Source of the DNA: Chara braunii
Lineage: Eukaryota; Streptophyta; Charophyceae; Charales; Characeae
Assembly (NCBI GenBank): GCA_003427395.1
Contig: BFEA01000148.1
Location: 1,842,917-1,874,533 of the forward strand
DNA: 31,617 bases
Direction: 5' to 3'
Shown: piece after piece, positions 10,034 to 20,048 of the stretch
Position numbering within the stretch: the first letter of the stretch is position 1
Layout: every line of letters starts with the position of its first letter
The notes under the pieces: generated by a model
What the model saw: only the letters and a program-made list of their open reading frames with translations
The model's database searches: none
What the model was told of the DNA's origin: nothing
Position numbers and translations under genes: made by a program

Positions 10034-11041
10034 ACCCTTGCTCAAATGCCAAGAATTGTCCATATTTCAAGCTGAAACGAGAGCCGCAGCAGACTCGTCG
10101 ACGGAGCAGGGAACAAAGGTAACAACAACATAAAGAAAATAAGGGAGTTCACTGGGAAGAGATAGAGTGGTCATCAAAAGGATCTGAATTCTCACATGTG
10201 CCATACACACTAAGAAACACTTCGATCTGACATATAAAGGTACTATCATTAACAGGTGTGCTATATAGTACGCACATAACTTACACGATAACAGTTGAGC
10301 CCCCTATCACAACCTGATTCAAGATAGACGAGCCCTACAACGGATATGACCTAAGGTTCAGACTTTAGGGGATCACTAAGGCTATGACTGGGGATCGAGA
10401 AGGGTATAGGGTTTATAGGGTTTAAGTGGGACAGGGACGGTAAGGGCGATCACAGGGAAGGACAGAATAGACACACTTGTTCCACATGTAACATACACAC
10501 TATGAGACAGTAGATGTATTGCTCACTGCCAACAAACACAGGTGATCTGTGTATTTTACAGTAAGAGATCATGTACGTAAGTGATTCAGGCTACAATAGT
10601 AGATCAACTTCTGAAATCTCATTTTAGATAGGAAGAGATCTGCAGTATCAAGGACTCAAGATTTAGGCTTCACGAACTGTGAAGGTTAGGAATGAAGTGT
10701 GAAAGCATAGGGTGTAATGGATTTAAAGGAGACAGACGTAGTACAGGGGGGCTGCAGAATAGGGTTGGGCCAAAAAGATAAAAGGTGCTCCAACACGGGA
10801 TGGGAACCACTAGCAGCTCCACGGGACAAAGGAGCCCAGGATTGTGAAGTGAAAACGACCACAGTCCCGGATAACAACAATCAACAATCTCAGTGCCACA
10901 CGATGTATCAATGGGACGCTGGACCCGGTTTCCAGCAGGTGCCGCTCCCCACCAATAAATGGAGTGGCCCGACAGATAAGCCCTCAATTCTGACGGTTCT
11001 CTTACCACCGCCAGGATAGAGGGATATCACAAGGGCCATTG
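10034..11041 (+). other. 3' untranslated region of LINE-P
   Basis: There is no convincing ORF; short frames here are antisense or chance. The stretch is purine-rich and ends at the A42 run. Near the end, 10904-10965 matches 26614-26675 in about 55 of 62 bases and includes the shared stem-loop. The region lies between the ORF2 stop and poly-A, hence the UTR call. Confidence 0.6.
10913..10936 (+). other. Conserved LINE 3'UTR stem-loop (LINE-P copy)
   Basis: GGGAC followed by GCTGGA-CCCGGTT-TCCAGC: a 6-bp stem with a 7-nt loop, about 105 nt before the A42 run. It is identical on the minus strand at 1157-1180 in LINE-M. The LINE-P and LINE-M ORFs are clearly diverged, so the conservation stands out. 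Confidence 0.65.

Positions 11042-11083
<42 letters not shown>
11042..11083 (+). repeat. A42 run: internal poly-A of LINE-P
   Basis: An uninterrupted run of 42 A directly follows the 3'UTR. It would be the element's own tail. It is not followed by the target-site duplication; that lies after a second A tract at 11856-11877. Confidence 0.8.
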
Positions 11084-11087
<4 letters not shown>

Positions 11088-11390
11088 AATGTCACTCGTC
11101 TTTTCTGCATGTGGAGAGTTACTGTAGCGGAGTGAGGCCCTGCGTGTGTAATGGAACTTTCTTATCTGACTGAGTCTTTCCCCTAGCAGACTTCATTTTT
11201 CATTTTTTATCCTCCTTTCTTTTTTGGATTTGTTTTTTTTCGCTGGCAGTTTTTGGCGTTGCGGTTACCGCTGGTTATGCCCAGCAGAGCACTGAGTAAC
11301 AGCAAATTGGCTAAGTTAAACCACAGCCACTGCAGAGTCACTTACCAGAGCACTGAGTAATTGCAAAGTGGCTAACCCCAGATTCAATTA

Positions 11391-11412
11391 CCACCCCTCG
11401 CAAGAGGGGTGG
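11391..11412 (+). other. Perfect 9-bp hairpin with GCAA tetraloop
   Basis: CCACCCCTC, loop GCAA, GAGGGGTGG. The GNRA-type loop on a GC-rich stem would be stable in RNA. It lies in the candidate transduced segment. No known RNA family is recognised. Confidence 0.5.
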
Positions 11413-11713
11413 CAAGGCCGCTAAGGCCCTAACGCCAAACTCACACACTAGGACTTTCTGACAGGGAGGTGCATCTTGCCGCAATGACAGTCAGATTCGC
11501 TTCAAAAAGTGCAGCTGCCTGGAAAGACTAAATTCACACTTTAGTACCACAACAATCTCGGGGAAGTTTCTTTTTATTGGGGGCAAGTACGTCGATGTCA
11601 CTTCTGAGTATTGAATGAGCAGAAAAAAAAACAAAGGGCCCTGGGCCAGTGAGGGCTTTACTACCAAAACCAGGAATCGGGCCCAGCATCCCTCACTACC
11701 AGATGGCCCTCCG

Positions 11714-11854
11714 TCGGCCGGCCTGGACGAGGCAGCACTCCTGCCAGTTCCAATCTTGGTTGCCAGCCGAAACTTCCCGAATTCAAAGCGGTCACCCACC
11801 AAGTTCGCACCAACAGCCAGCTTGCAATTCCATCGGCCGGCCTGGACGAGGCAG
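11714..11854 (+). repeat. 22-bp direct repeat ending at the single N
   Basis: TCGGCCGGCCTGGACGAGGCAG occurs near 11714-11735 and again at 11833-11854, immediately before the N at 11855. A repeat that ends exactly at a gap base suggests contig extension or overlap failure at this point. Confidence 0.6.
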
Positions 11855-11855
11855 N
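11855..11855. other. Single-N assembly join
   Basis: One N separates GAGGCAG from an A22 run. It marks an unresolved base or a minimal scaffold gap, so the true distance between 11854 and 11856 is unknown. Confidence 0.9.
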
Positions 11856-11888
11856 AAAAAAAAAAAAAAAAAAAAAAGGACGTCTGCG
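11856..11888 (+). repeat. Terminal A22 tract and right target-site duplication of LINE-P
   Basis: 22 A (11856-11877) are followed by GGACGTCTGCG (11878-11888), the exact copy of 2841-2851. LINE-M sequence resumes directly after it on the minus strand. Confidence 0.85.
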
Positions 11889-13632
11889 AGCAAATGATGC
11901 TATGAAGAGGCACCTCCAAACATCTGCAGTGTTGTTGTTCCCCCATGTGGCTGCGATGATCCACTTGGTGAGTAGGGCCAGGTTCTGTTGCAGTGGGTCG
12001 AGGATGCCCAGACCTCCCTCGTCCCTTGTCATTGAAACTGTTTCCCACGCCACTTTGGTGATGAAGCCTTGGTGCTCAGCAGCTGACGGCTTCCAGAGAT
12101 ATCGGGCTGCCACCCGTTTGATCTGAGCATACGCCCCATCCCCCAACAGGTGTACGGAGAGGGGGAACTAGAGGAGGGAGAAGGCAGCAGACGAGAGGAC
12201 CATGGCTCTCCCGTAGAGGGAGAGTTTGTGACTGCGTATCCAACCGGATATTCTTGCAGAGACTTTTTCCGCCAGCAGAGCATCCTGAACCGTTGAGCAG
12301 TCTGTGAGAGAGACTTGAACTCCTAGAAATCGATCTGCGGAGTTCGCTGGAACCTGACGGAGACCCCAATCCACACACAGACTCTGGGAGGGGGGTAAAA
12401 AATATACTGACTTTTCCCAGTTGATGGATGCTTCAGAGAGTGAGCAGTAGGTGTCTAACACCGAGCGTAACTCTTCTAGTGATTCTACTGAATTTTCACT
12501 AGCGATTGTTAGGTCATCTGTTATGGCCCCCCCCTTCCACATTGTGGAGGGAAAGAGTCTTAGTCCTCTAATGGAGTCGCTTTTTCTAATGTTGTTTTGT
12601 AAAACCTCTAACTGAAGGACGAAAAGGAGCGGGGCTAGTGGGCAGCCCTGTCCCAGTGATCGGTTCAGGCGGATGCTATCAGAAAGTCTACCATTGACCA
12701 CTACTACTGATTCCGCTTGGCTATAGCTGGTTTTGACGCACCTGAAGAAGGCCTTGCCAAAACCCATCTTTCTTAGAGTCGTGAAAACAAAACTCCATCC
12801 TACTTTGTCGGAAGCCTTTTCCATGTCGAGAAGGAGGACGACAACATCCCTTTTTTCCTTCCCTATGATTTCCAAGACTTGTACCGTAGCTAGGGTGTTG
12901 TCAAAAATGGATCTGCCCTTTACGAACGCCCCCTGTTCCCACCCAATCAGATCCGGTAGGAGTTTGGCTAGTCTCAAGGCTAAAGTTTTGGCGAAGAGCT
13001 TGTACGTCACGTTCAAGACTGATATTGGGCGCCAGTTGCGCACCTCCCTTTTATCCCTTTTTATACAAAAGGGAGATTAGGCCTTGCATGGAGCTGTTGG
13101 GGAGGACTCCGCTGGTGATGGCAGAGTTATGGATTTTGCAGAAAAACGACGCAAAGGCTGACCAGGAGGCTAGGATTAGTTCGATTGGCAACCCATCTCG
13201 GCCCGGGCACTTCCCTTTGGCCATCAGCTTTGCAGCTTGTAGGATTTCCTGTTCCGTCATGGGTTGGTCCATCTCTTCTTTTGCCGTTCGAGAGATGGTC
13301 ATGTAAGGTGAGTCCCAAAAATCTGAGAATTTTGCCAAGTCAACATCGGGAGGGTCAAAGGGGCGTTTGGTAGTAACAATGTCTCTGTAACATTCTAGAG
13401 CATAGACACACATGGTAACTGTGTCTGCAGCTAACGGGGCATTAATCGCAAAGGGATGGGTCAATTCTCTCATCATTGGTTTGACGTGGCGTAGAATCAG
13501 AGATCGAAAGGAGAGCTTGGTCATGCGGTCATAGCCGGTTATGCCCCTCAAGCGCAGCCAGTCCAGCCATTCTCCATGTTTTTTGACGTGTAATGATTCC
13601 AGTTCAGACAGGGTCAGAGATCTCTTATTAGA
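11878..13632 (-). pseudogene. LINE-M ORF2, reverse transcriptase (up to insertion point)
   Basis: Reverse transcriptase on the minus strand. After a leading segment (MRGITGYDRMTKLSFRSLIL) come the fingers motif GKCPGRDGLPIE and LLYKKG, then after a frameshift near 13050 MRNWRPISVLNVTYKLFAK; motif A LLLDMEKASDKVGW (Asp at about 12827); motif B LGQGCPLAPLLF near 12650; motif C AITDDLTIA (Asp pair near 12518-12513; the residues before it are unusual, ITDD where YADD is common); ASINWEKS and FLGVQVSL. An in-frame TAG is at 12170-12168. The frame goes through GLGILDPLQQNLALL to FARRRP at 11878 and breaks in the LINE-P A tract; it continues at 2851. Confidence 0.9.
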
Positions 13633-14667
13633 CTAGTAATAATCTGCAAAAGGGTCCCTACCCATCTGGGCTGCAGCCTTTCTCACGTCTTCCGGCAAGG
13701 ACATTTTTTTCCATGTTCGTGCTGCTGATTTCATTCTGGAGAATTGGATGAGTGCAGCTTTTATTATGCCTATCCCTGTGTCAGCCCAGACGTTCTGATC
13801 CGTGAACAGGTCTTGGGCATTCATCCACGTTTCCATCTGGCTGGTTACCCACCTAACAATGCATTCGTCTTTGAGAAGGTTGGTGTTCAGTCGGAAAGGG
13901 GGACGATGCTTGTCTAAGATATCCCGAGTTAGTATATCCATGACTACCGGGTAGTGATCCAAGAGATCTGAAATGTAGTAATCGCAGGCCATACAACGAT
14001 CCCAAGGGGAGCCTCGTGCCAGAAAAAAATCAAGGCGTCTTCTAGGCGCTCTGGTCCTCTTGCTGGGCTTTGGGCCATACCAGGTGAAGCCATGGCTATC
14101 CGGATTGAGGGTCCGGTATATGTCAAACAAGGATTGATAATCTGAGAATTCTTGGAGCATTACCGTGTCCGAACGGATGAGGTAGACTTTCAGTGAATCT
14201 AAGCCGGGGTTGAAAATCGTGTTCCAATCCCCAGTTATAATTAGATTCTCTGTGTCAGGGATAGCTGCAGGGAGGGAGGCTAGAAAATTCACTCTTTCCT
14301 CGTAGTCCACAGGTGCGTAGATCGTCATTACGGCCCATTCCTCTTGGTCGATTTCAAATTTAATCCATCCCCATCTACCATCTTGATCCTGTTATTGGTC
14401 TAAGATTTATATTTCCAAATTTCTGTCTATTAGAATGGTCACCCCCTCCTTGGCCCCAACTGCTGGTGTCCAGAGTTGTGGGTTATCCCACCACTGATGC
14501 AGATCAGCCAGTTTGGACATACTCAGCTTAGTTTCTTGCAAGCACATAATGTGTATTTCTTGAGAGTGAACCCATGACCGAAGTCTGGATTTTTTTAATC
14601 TGTTATTCGAATCTCCTAGCCCGCGTACGTTCCAGGTAGCTATTCTAACCCTTCTTGGTAGGACCAT
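13633..14667 (-). pseudogene. LINE-M ORF2 start: AP-type endonuclease
   Basis: The ATG at 14667 lies 11 nt after the ORF1 stop. The endonuclease reads RIATWNVRGLGD, IMCLQETKLS (Glu), GVTILID, AVMTIYAPVDY, ITGDWNTIFNPGLD (about 14232), RRRLDFFLARG and DHYPVVMDI. In-frame TAA codons at 14409-14407 and just after it, and TAG at 13635-13633, interrupt an otherwise single frame that leads into the RT. Metal-binding and catalytic residues of the family are all still visible, so decay is by scattered point changes. Confidence 0.9.
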
Positions 14668-14678
14668 TGGCAGGGCCC

Positions 14679-17333
14679 TTACCGCTTAGGCTTTGGATGC
14701 TGGTGGATGGCTTGTTGCCCCTTGGTTCCCCCCCCCCCTTGTACTTCAACTTCGTGGGAGGTTGCTTTGGGGACTCTTTGCCTTGCAGTGAGGATGTCTG
14801 CAAAGGCTGGGGAGGTAAGGAAATATGCGGCCTCCGACTGAGCCAGCCAGTTTGCTATACTGAGGGCGGAAACGTCTTCAGAGATAGCTATATCTCTGAG
14901 GGTGCCGATGCCCACATCCAACAGATGGGCTAGTGGTAGCCAGTGAATGCTCTGGTTACGCAGATTAGCCATATCAGCGGTGTCAGCTTGCAGTGCTAGA
15001 AAAGAAATGTGCAGAGCTATTGTTTTACCCCCTTCGTCTGATTCCAAAAATCTCCCCTTTTGGGCTTAGGTAAAACTGTGACTGTGCCATGATTGTTTAG
15101 TACCTGCTTTGTCGACCATTTCATCAGCTGACCATTCTCTGGGGGGTCTGTAGATGAGAAAGCCAGTATGGACAGGGATTCGTCAGCCAGAATCTTGGTT
15201 AAAACCATGATTCCATGAGGGGACTGTGTGCAGATGACTGGGACCGCCAGCTCTTTCACTGTGCCCTTTGTTTTGCCTGACTTGGACAAAGTGCGCATTG
15301 GCTGTGCAAGGGAGAGGGGTTGTCTGACTTTGTCCTCTTTTCTCCCATCTGATTTTGCTCTGCAATTGATCGTGTTTGGACCTTCTCCAAATTGAACCTT
15401 CTTTTCTTTGGTTATGCGAGCCAGCTTCTTCGTTTTCTTCGCAGGAGAGGTTGAGGATAAGCGAAATGGTGATGGACTAAAAGCATCGTTATCTGAGGGC
15501 TGCCTCTCATGATCTGAGTCATTAATCCCATCTTCACAGTCTACAAACAGCTCACCTGACGACCTCAACTTCTCCCCAGCTGAAAAAGCATCTGCCAGCG
15601 GGGAGGAGCTATTCCTTTTCGTGAGGAACTGGGCTACCGCCCTGTCCTGGTCATTCACGTCAAGCCCGTAAGATTGGTTACAATATGTTTTAATCCCTAG
15701 GTGAGAGAGATCTTGCGAATCTTCGAATAGGGGCAGCAGACCCCCTTCCCCATCCTCGTCATCATCCAATTCTGAAGAGGAGGAAGAGGGGAGGGGGGAG
15801 AGAGGGACATCCTTTGTCTTAATGGTGCGGTCTCTGTCATATAAAACTAACGCTTTCCCTAAGCCTGTATCACTATCAGAATGTTTGGATCGTTCATCTC
15901 TATCCTCCCGTTTTCTCTTTTCTCTAATTATTGTTATATCTTCATCCATTTTATCCGTTCCCGCCTCTTTCTCTCTAATCAGCAGTGGAGCGACTGGTAC
16001 ATTGTAGCCCGCTGCGACTTCGGAGTGGTTTCCTCTCCCGTCTGGGCGAGGTTTGGGGAATACCGCCCGAGAGTGGCTTATCTCTTTCCCTCCATCCTTC
16101 TTTGCCTCCTTACTTTGGTCACCCGTTCCTTCTTCTCCCTTCTTCTCCTCCTTTCTCATTCCACCATCATCATCGGGGTTGTCTCCTCCCTTGCCCCCCA
16201 TTGGACCTTTTTTTTTTTTTCCGTCTTGTCCTTTGGCGCATTTTGGTCCTTTCCCTTGTCCCCTCCGTCTGACCCGTTCCCCTTTGTCCTGAGCGGCACT
16301 CCCATCTCCTCCCACCTTTCCCTCTGTCCCTGTTCCATTTTTTTATCCTCCCTCTTTCCCATTCTCTCTCTCCTTGCTGCCGCCTGTTTTTACTCCCGGA
16401 CCTTCCCCCCCCCCCGCCCCCTGTTCCCGTTCCTGTCCCATCGCCTCCTCCCTGCTTTTTGCCTTTCGAATCTTGTTTGCGAGCGTTGGACTTCGCTGCG
16501 TTGAGATACGATTTTTTGTTCCTCGCCGTGCACTAGGAATTGCCCTCCGAGTGGAAATATTTCCTGCACGCTGGGCACCACGGTGAGGCAGCACAAACAA
16601 CTTCAGTCTCTACATACCCCAAGTATCCCATGTCGACTATCAAGTAACGCTTATAGCGTAAACGAGCCGCCGATTCCAAGTCGAAATGAATGTTTATAAG
16701 ATCTGGTAATAATGGATCGAAGAAGGCCTGACTCTCCTTGATGATAGGGCCGAAGGCATCGGACACAGCCTTAGAGAGATGGGGTAGGGCACCTATCGGT
16801 ACCTGCAAGCACCTAATCCAGAAGAAACGATGTTTGGCTACTTCCGTCCATTCCCACAGTTCGTGTTCTGACATCCACGGCCTAAAAGTGAGAGAGTATT
16901 TCTTTGTATCCAGCTCTATCTCCGTTTTGCCCACACGGAGCATCCAGTTCGCTATTTCCTTTGCGGGGGCGACGTATGTGACTAGGTTCCTACCCTCGTT
17001 GTGAAAAAACCCTCTCTTGGGGGGGGACGAAACGGTGCCAGCAGCCGCCCAACCATCTTCATACATACGAACGAGGTTCTTTTTCACGTCGATGGGCAGT
17101 GAAGTCGCGTCGTCACCGAAAGAAATAGTAACTGCGTGGGCCATGAGCCACTCCTCCTGAATTCTGTTTACTTCCGGGTTGATGACCACACGTACGTAAT
17201 CATCCACCGTTTCGACCGAATTCGGAGCTAGGTTCGTGGGCAATACTCCATCAATATAACATTTCGAAATTAGGTTCCTGATCCTGTCTTTTTCCTCGCT
17301 CGACATTGGTTGGTCCATCTCTGGCACGACCAT
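14679..17333 (-). pseudogene. LINE-M ORF1 (RNA-binding type, degraded)
   Basis: ORF1 protein, expected to bind element RNA. The start MVVPEMDQPMSSEEKDRIR is at 17333. The N-terminal 260 residues form an alpha/beta region (ITISFGDD-like, SLTFRPWMSEHELWEW, LINIHFDLESAARLRY) ending in a zinc-knuckle-like CPACRKYFHSEGN in which the last expected Cys is Ser, followed at once by TAG (16535-16533). The frame after it is Lys/Gly-rich. From 16315 to 15017 a long charged, disordered, Ser/Asp-rich part follows (KRKREDRDERSKHSDSD). A frameshift near 15040 leads to the C-terminal domain (GGKTIALHISF ... NQSIHWLPLAHLL) and TAA at 14681-14679. The N-terminal part resembles DUF4283-like plant L1 ORF1 in layout only; that name is a suggestion. 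LINE-3 ORF1 is homologous. Confidence 0.75.
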
Positions 17334-17640
17334 TTTCCTACACTGTTCTACGGCCTACTGTATCCGGAATAACCACGAAAGGAGTGCGTTATAGACCTAG
17401 ACTGAAACATTCCTCAATTGAGAAAATACAGTAAAAGTAAACCTTAAGTAACCCTCCACAGTTTGGTCACACAGATAGAGACTTGCGTATACCTGCAGCA
17501 GTACGGCGAAATAGATCGCCCGTTCCCGATGACTGTAACTCACACTTGCGATCCGAAGGAAGCAGCAGCCTGATCCCACGCCGCGTGGTTTCTTCTCCAC
17601 AGTAAAAACAGTTCATTCGGCAGACTATGTGTCCAAAATC
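17334..17640 (-). other. Presumed 5' untranslated region of LINE-M
   Basis: The stretch upstream of the ORF1 ATG has no ORF of note. It would hold an internal promoter if the element was full length. No clear promoter motif is seen. Confidence 0.35.
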
Positions 17641-17641
17641 G

Positions 17642-17734
17642 GATTCAACGGGGGTTTTGAGTTGAACGGTTCAACTCCCATTCAACTCCCGTTTCAACTC
17701 CCCGTTGAACCGAGTTGAACGTGGTACAACTCGG
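17642..17734. repeat. Palindromic GTTGAAC/TTCAAC repeat cluster
   Basis: GAGTTGAAC-G-GTTCAACTC at 17659-17677 is a perfect palindrome, and CCGAGTTG/CAACTCGG (17710-17717 and 17727-17734) is a second stem. TTCAAC or GTTGAA occurs about eight times in 90 bp. The opening GGATTCAACGGGG matches the tandem repeat unit at 21450-21567. Confidence 0.65.
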
Positions 17735-17924
17735 CCCGCGGATATTTTTTTTGCAGGCAAAACATAGGTGAAAAACAAAATAACAAATATGGGGGTGTAG
17801 ATGTTTTTGCTCTCTACATACCCATATTTTTATGTTTATTTTTTTAACATTAAAATTATTTAAGAAAAAATCAAAAACAAAACAAGACTCAAAACAGATA
17901 GATTTTTTTTCCTTTTTTTTTTTG
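17735..17924. other. AT-rich gap, no gene seen
   Basis: A/T-rich sequence with T runs; nothing coding or structural is recognised before the TTGA repeats. Confidence 0.5.
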
Positions 17925-18007
17925 ATTGAATGATTGATTGATTGATTGGTGGGGGATGGGTTCCTTCCCAACCCCCACCCAATCACACACACACACACAC
18001 ACACACN

Positions 18008-18092
<85 letters not shown>
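17925..18092. repeat. Composite microsatellite cassette, copy 1: (TTGA)n, G/C stem, (CA)n, N, (GA)n
   Basis: (TTGA)n at about 17924-17947 is followed by a pairable G-run/C-run block (GGTGGGGGATGGG ... CCAACCCCCACC), (CA)n at 17984-18006, a single N at 18007 and (GA)n at 18008-18092. The same parts in reverse-complement order occur at 19847-20070, and a related order at 31262-31617. Frames through it (poly Ser-Leu, Arg-Glu) are not genes. Confidence 0.75.
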
Positions 18093-18097
<5 letters not shown>

Positions 18098-18282
18098 AGA
18101 AATAAAGTAAGGTTGGGAGGAAGGGCGAGCAAGTAAAGTTGCACATACAAACAATATTATGCATGGCTAGAGTCCTAACTCAAGTTTTTAGGATGGTGAA
18201 AGGAAATTGGGGGGGAAGAAATTCGTCCCCTTTTTGAAAAATGGAAATTTTGATCGTCTTGAGCTTTGCATAGGCCTTTGGA

Positions 18283-18590
18283 GTTACCGGTATACATCAG
18301 TTGGTTAGGCGCGCAAGTTGCATTCAAGAGTTCATGGGTTGAATCCCCACTGGCCACCTAGAGCACGCTTGGTAACAAACAACTGAGATAATCGGTTTGC
18401 TCCCCCTAGTTGGTGTTAGTAGGGTCTTTAGCCAACATGAGTGTGAGTGTGTGTGCGAATGAGTGACAGTGTTGGCCTTAGACACTACTGATATTCGATG
18501 GGTTGGGGAAAAAAGTAAAGATGGGTGCAACTACAAGCAAAATGCTCGCTCTTTGTGTTGGCCAGACCCTTATCAACAGCCGTCCCCTAG
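18283..18590 (+). mobile_element. tRNA-derived SINE-like sequence
   Basis: TCAGTTGGTTAGGCGCGC (18297-18314) resembles a tRNA D-arm/A-box region, and ATGGGTTGAATCCCCAC (18334-18350) resembles a T-arm with B box: a TGGG/CCCA stem and a 7-nt loop TTGAATC, with the C56 position changed to G. The spacing is that of a tRNA. The acceptor stem does not pair well, so this is not a working tRNA. The following 230 bp have no ORF. A tRNA pseudogene or SINE head are both possible; the 3' limit is a guess. Confidence 0.4.
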
Positions 18591-19843
18591 TCGCTAGCCA
18601 CCATCATTAGGGTGTGGCGCACGAGCTTACATGATTACATGGGTTCCTATGCACCTTTCAATTTTCTTGTCCTTAAAGGGGTTGTATAGTACGTTTTTGA
18701 CTTTGTCTATCCATGGGTTACTTTGCATTGAATAATTCTTTAAGTTTGCATTCGTTTTGTGCAATTTTGAAAATATTATTATATTTCGTGTGAATTTTCA
18801 TTCCAAGTAGAGAAAGATAGGAATAGGCGTAGAGTTTTCACGCGCCTTAGTGAGCATGCTTGGAGTTTCGGACCTTTCAATTCCGAACTAGTCGTAGACT
18901 CGTAGGAATTATATGCAACTTTCACTGATATTTCCCATAAATGTTTTTGTGCCTTCACATTTTCAGCGAATGCATTTATGTGCCCGCGCTCTTATATCTA
19001 ATATTTTCTTACATGCTTCTTCCTCCTCTCTTGCTCCTTCTACAATAAAGCATAATGATTTTTTTTCTCTCTCTTGATGACTCCGTCTCCTTCTTTATCT
19101 CGTTGGATCTTAGTCCCACCTTACACCATCTCTCGCCAGTCGTAAGTTTTTTTCCCACCTTCGTTTACACTTCGAAGGATTTTGCCAGTCCCAAGTGACA
19201 ATAGAAACAAGACCGCGACATGTATAGTGGCTCTGAAACCCCCACTCTATGATTTGATTTGCTACGAACACTCTTGTAGGATGAACATGCTCTTCTTAGA
19301 GTGTTCCCCCTTAACCGTTCTCCCCGTTCTCTTCACCTTTTTTTTATCCATCCTTTCGTCACTTTCGTCGCAATCATAAACCTCACAAGTGTGTCTTCTT
19401 CGCTCTCTCGCATGCTATCCGCCAACTCAATTGGAGTAGAGGCTAAATGGTAGTGGTGATCAGCACAGTGGTAAGTCTCTGCAGGTCTGTTGCGACTTTG
19501 TGTGATTGCGCCAAATAGTTACAAAGGGCGGGCCAACGCAGAAGTTGGGTTGACGGGGTGACGATCGTCGATTGCTGGTAGGTGCACTGAGTACGTTGCG
19601 GTGGGGATCGTCGGTGCTTGGACAAGGTAAGAAATAGTGGTTGGTTGGTTGGACAGTGTGCCATTAGTATGAGAGCGGAATGATAAACTTCTTCCTCGTC
19701 TTCAATCTATTTTAAATGAGATTTGCATGGTGAGGCATCAGTATCGTCATCTCCATCTCGATTGGATTTCCTATCTACGAGTCTCGTAGTCCGGATCTCA
19801 GGCTGTGTGGATGTATGTATGAACATGAGTTGTCGAATGGTTG

Positions 19844-19846
<3 letters not shown>
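18591..19846. other. Gene-free AT-rich stretch
   Basis: There are many stops in all frames, T-rich segments and short pyrimidine tracts near 19000-19140. No domain, RNA gene or clear repeat is recognised. Confidence 0.5.
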
Positions 19847-19885
<39 letters not shown>

Positions 19886-19919
19886 CTCTTATACACATCT
19901 AGATGTGTATAAGAGACAG

Positions 19920-19980
<61 letters not shown>

Positions 19981-20015
19981 TATGTGCTGGGGGCAGGGGG
20001 GGCGACCCCTCCCCC

Positions 20016-20048
<33 letters not shown>

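Larger units (their letters stand above)
11084..11855 (+). other. Candidate 3'-transduced flank between two poly-A tracts
   Basis: This is 772 bp without LINE coding similarity, lying between A42 and A22. It holds a direct repeat CAGAGCACTGAGTAA (11286-11300 and 11346-11360, each followed by a similar GCAAA(T/G)TGGCTAA), a perfect hairpin at 11391-11412 and a 22-bp direct repeat near 11715 and 11833. Open frames across 11615-11905 are low quality and run through the N. A read-through LINE transcript ending at a downstream poly-A site would give this structure; a separate insertion or a wrong join at the N is the alternative. Confidence 0.5.
2852..11877 (+). mobile_element. LINE-P: L1-type LINE inserted in LINE-M, with poly-A and TSD
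   Basis: A plus-strand non-LTR retrotransposon with ORF1 (to 5048), ORF2 (5032-9727, endonuclease, RT, zf-RVT), a proline-rich or pyrimidine-rich stretch, a 3'UTR stem-loop, an A42 run at 11042-11083 and a second A tract at 11856-11877. An 11-bp duplication flanks it. ORF1 is open from the very first base without an ATG until 3010, which suggests a 5' truncation inside ORF1, as is common for LINE insertions. ORF2 has at least six in-frame stops and four frameshifts, so this copy is dead. The segment 11084-11855 after the first A run is either transduced 3' flank or a separate insertion. Confidence 0.85.
11878..17640 (-). mobile_element. LINE-M: 5' part of old minus-strand LINE interrupted by LINE-P
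   Basis: Reading from about 17600 down: 5'UTR, ORF1 (17333-14679), an 11-nt gap, then ORF2 endonuclease and RT to 11878. The missing 3' part is at 2851-913. Joined, ORF2 would be about 1400 codons, typical for L1-like ORF2. In-frame stops in every domain and several frameshifts show that this copy is old and dead, and older than the LINE-P insertion. The 5' border is not sharply visible; the palindromic TTCAAC region at 17642-17734 may be outside it. Confidence 0.85.

Noticed and set aside
11615-12048. Open frames across the N at 11855
   Set aside because: They read through an ambiguous base and a homopolymer; only the minus-strand part from 11878 up is real LINE-M coding sequence.
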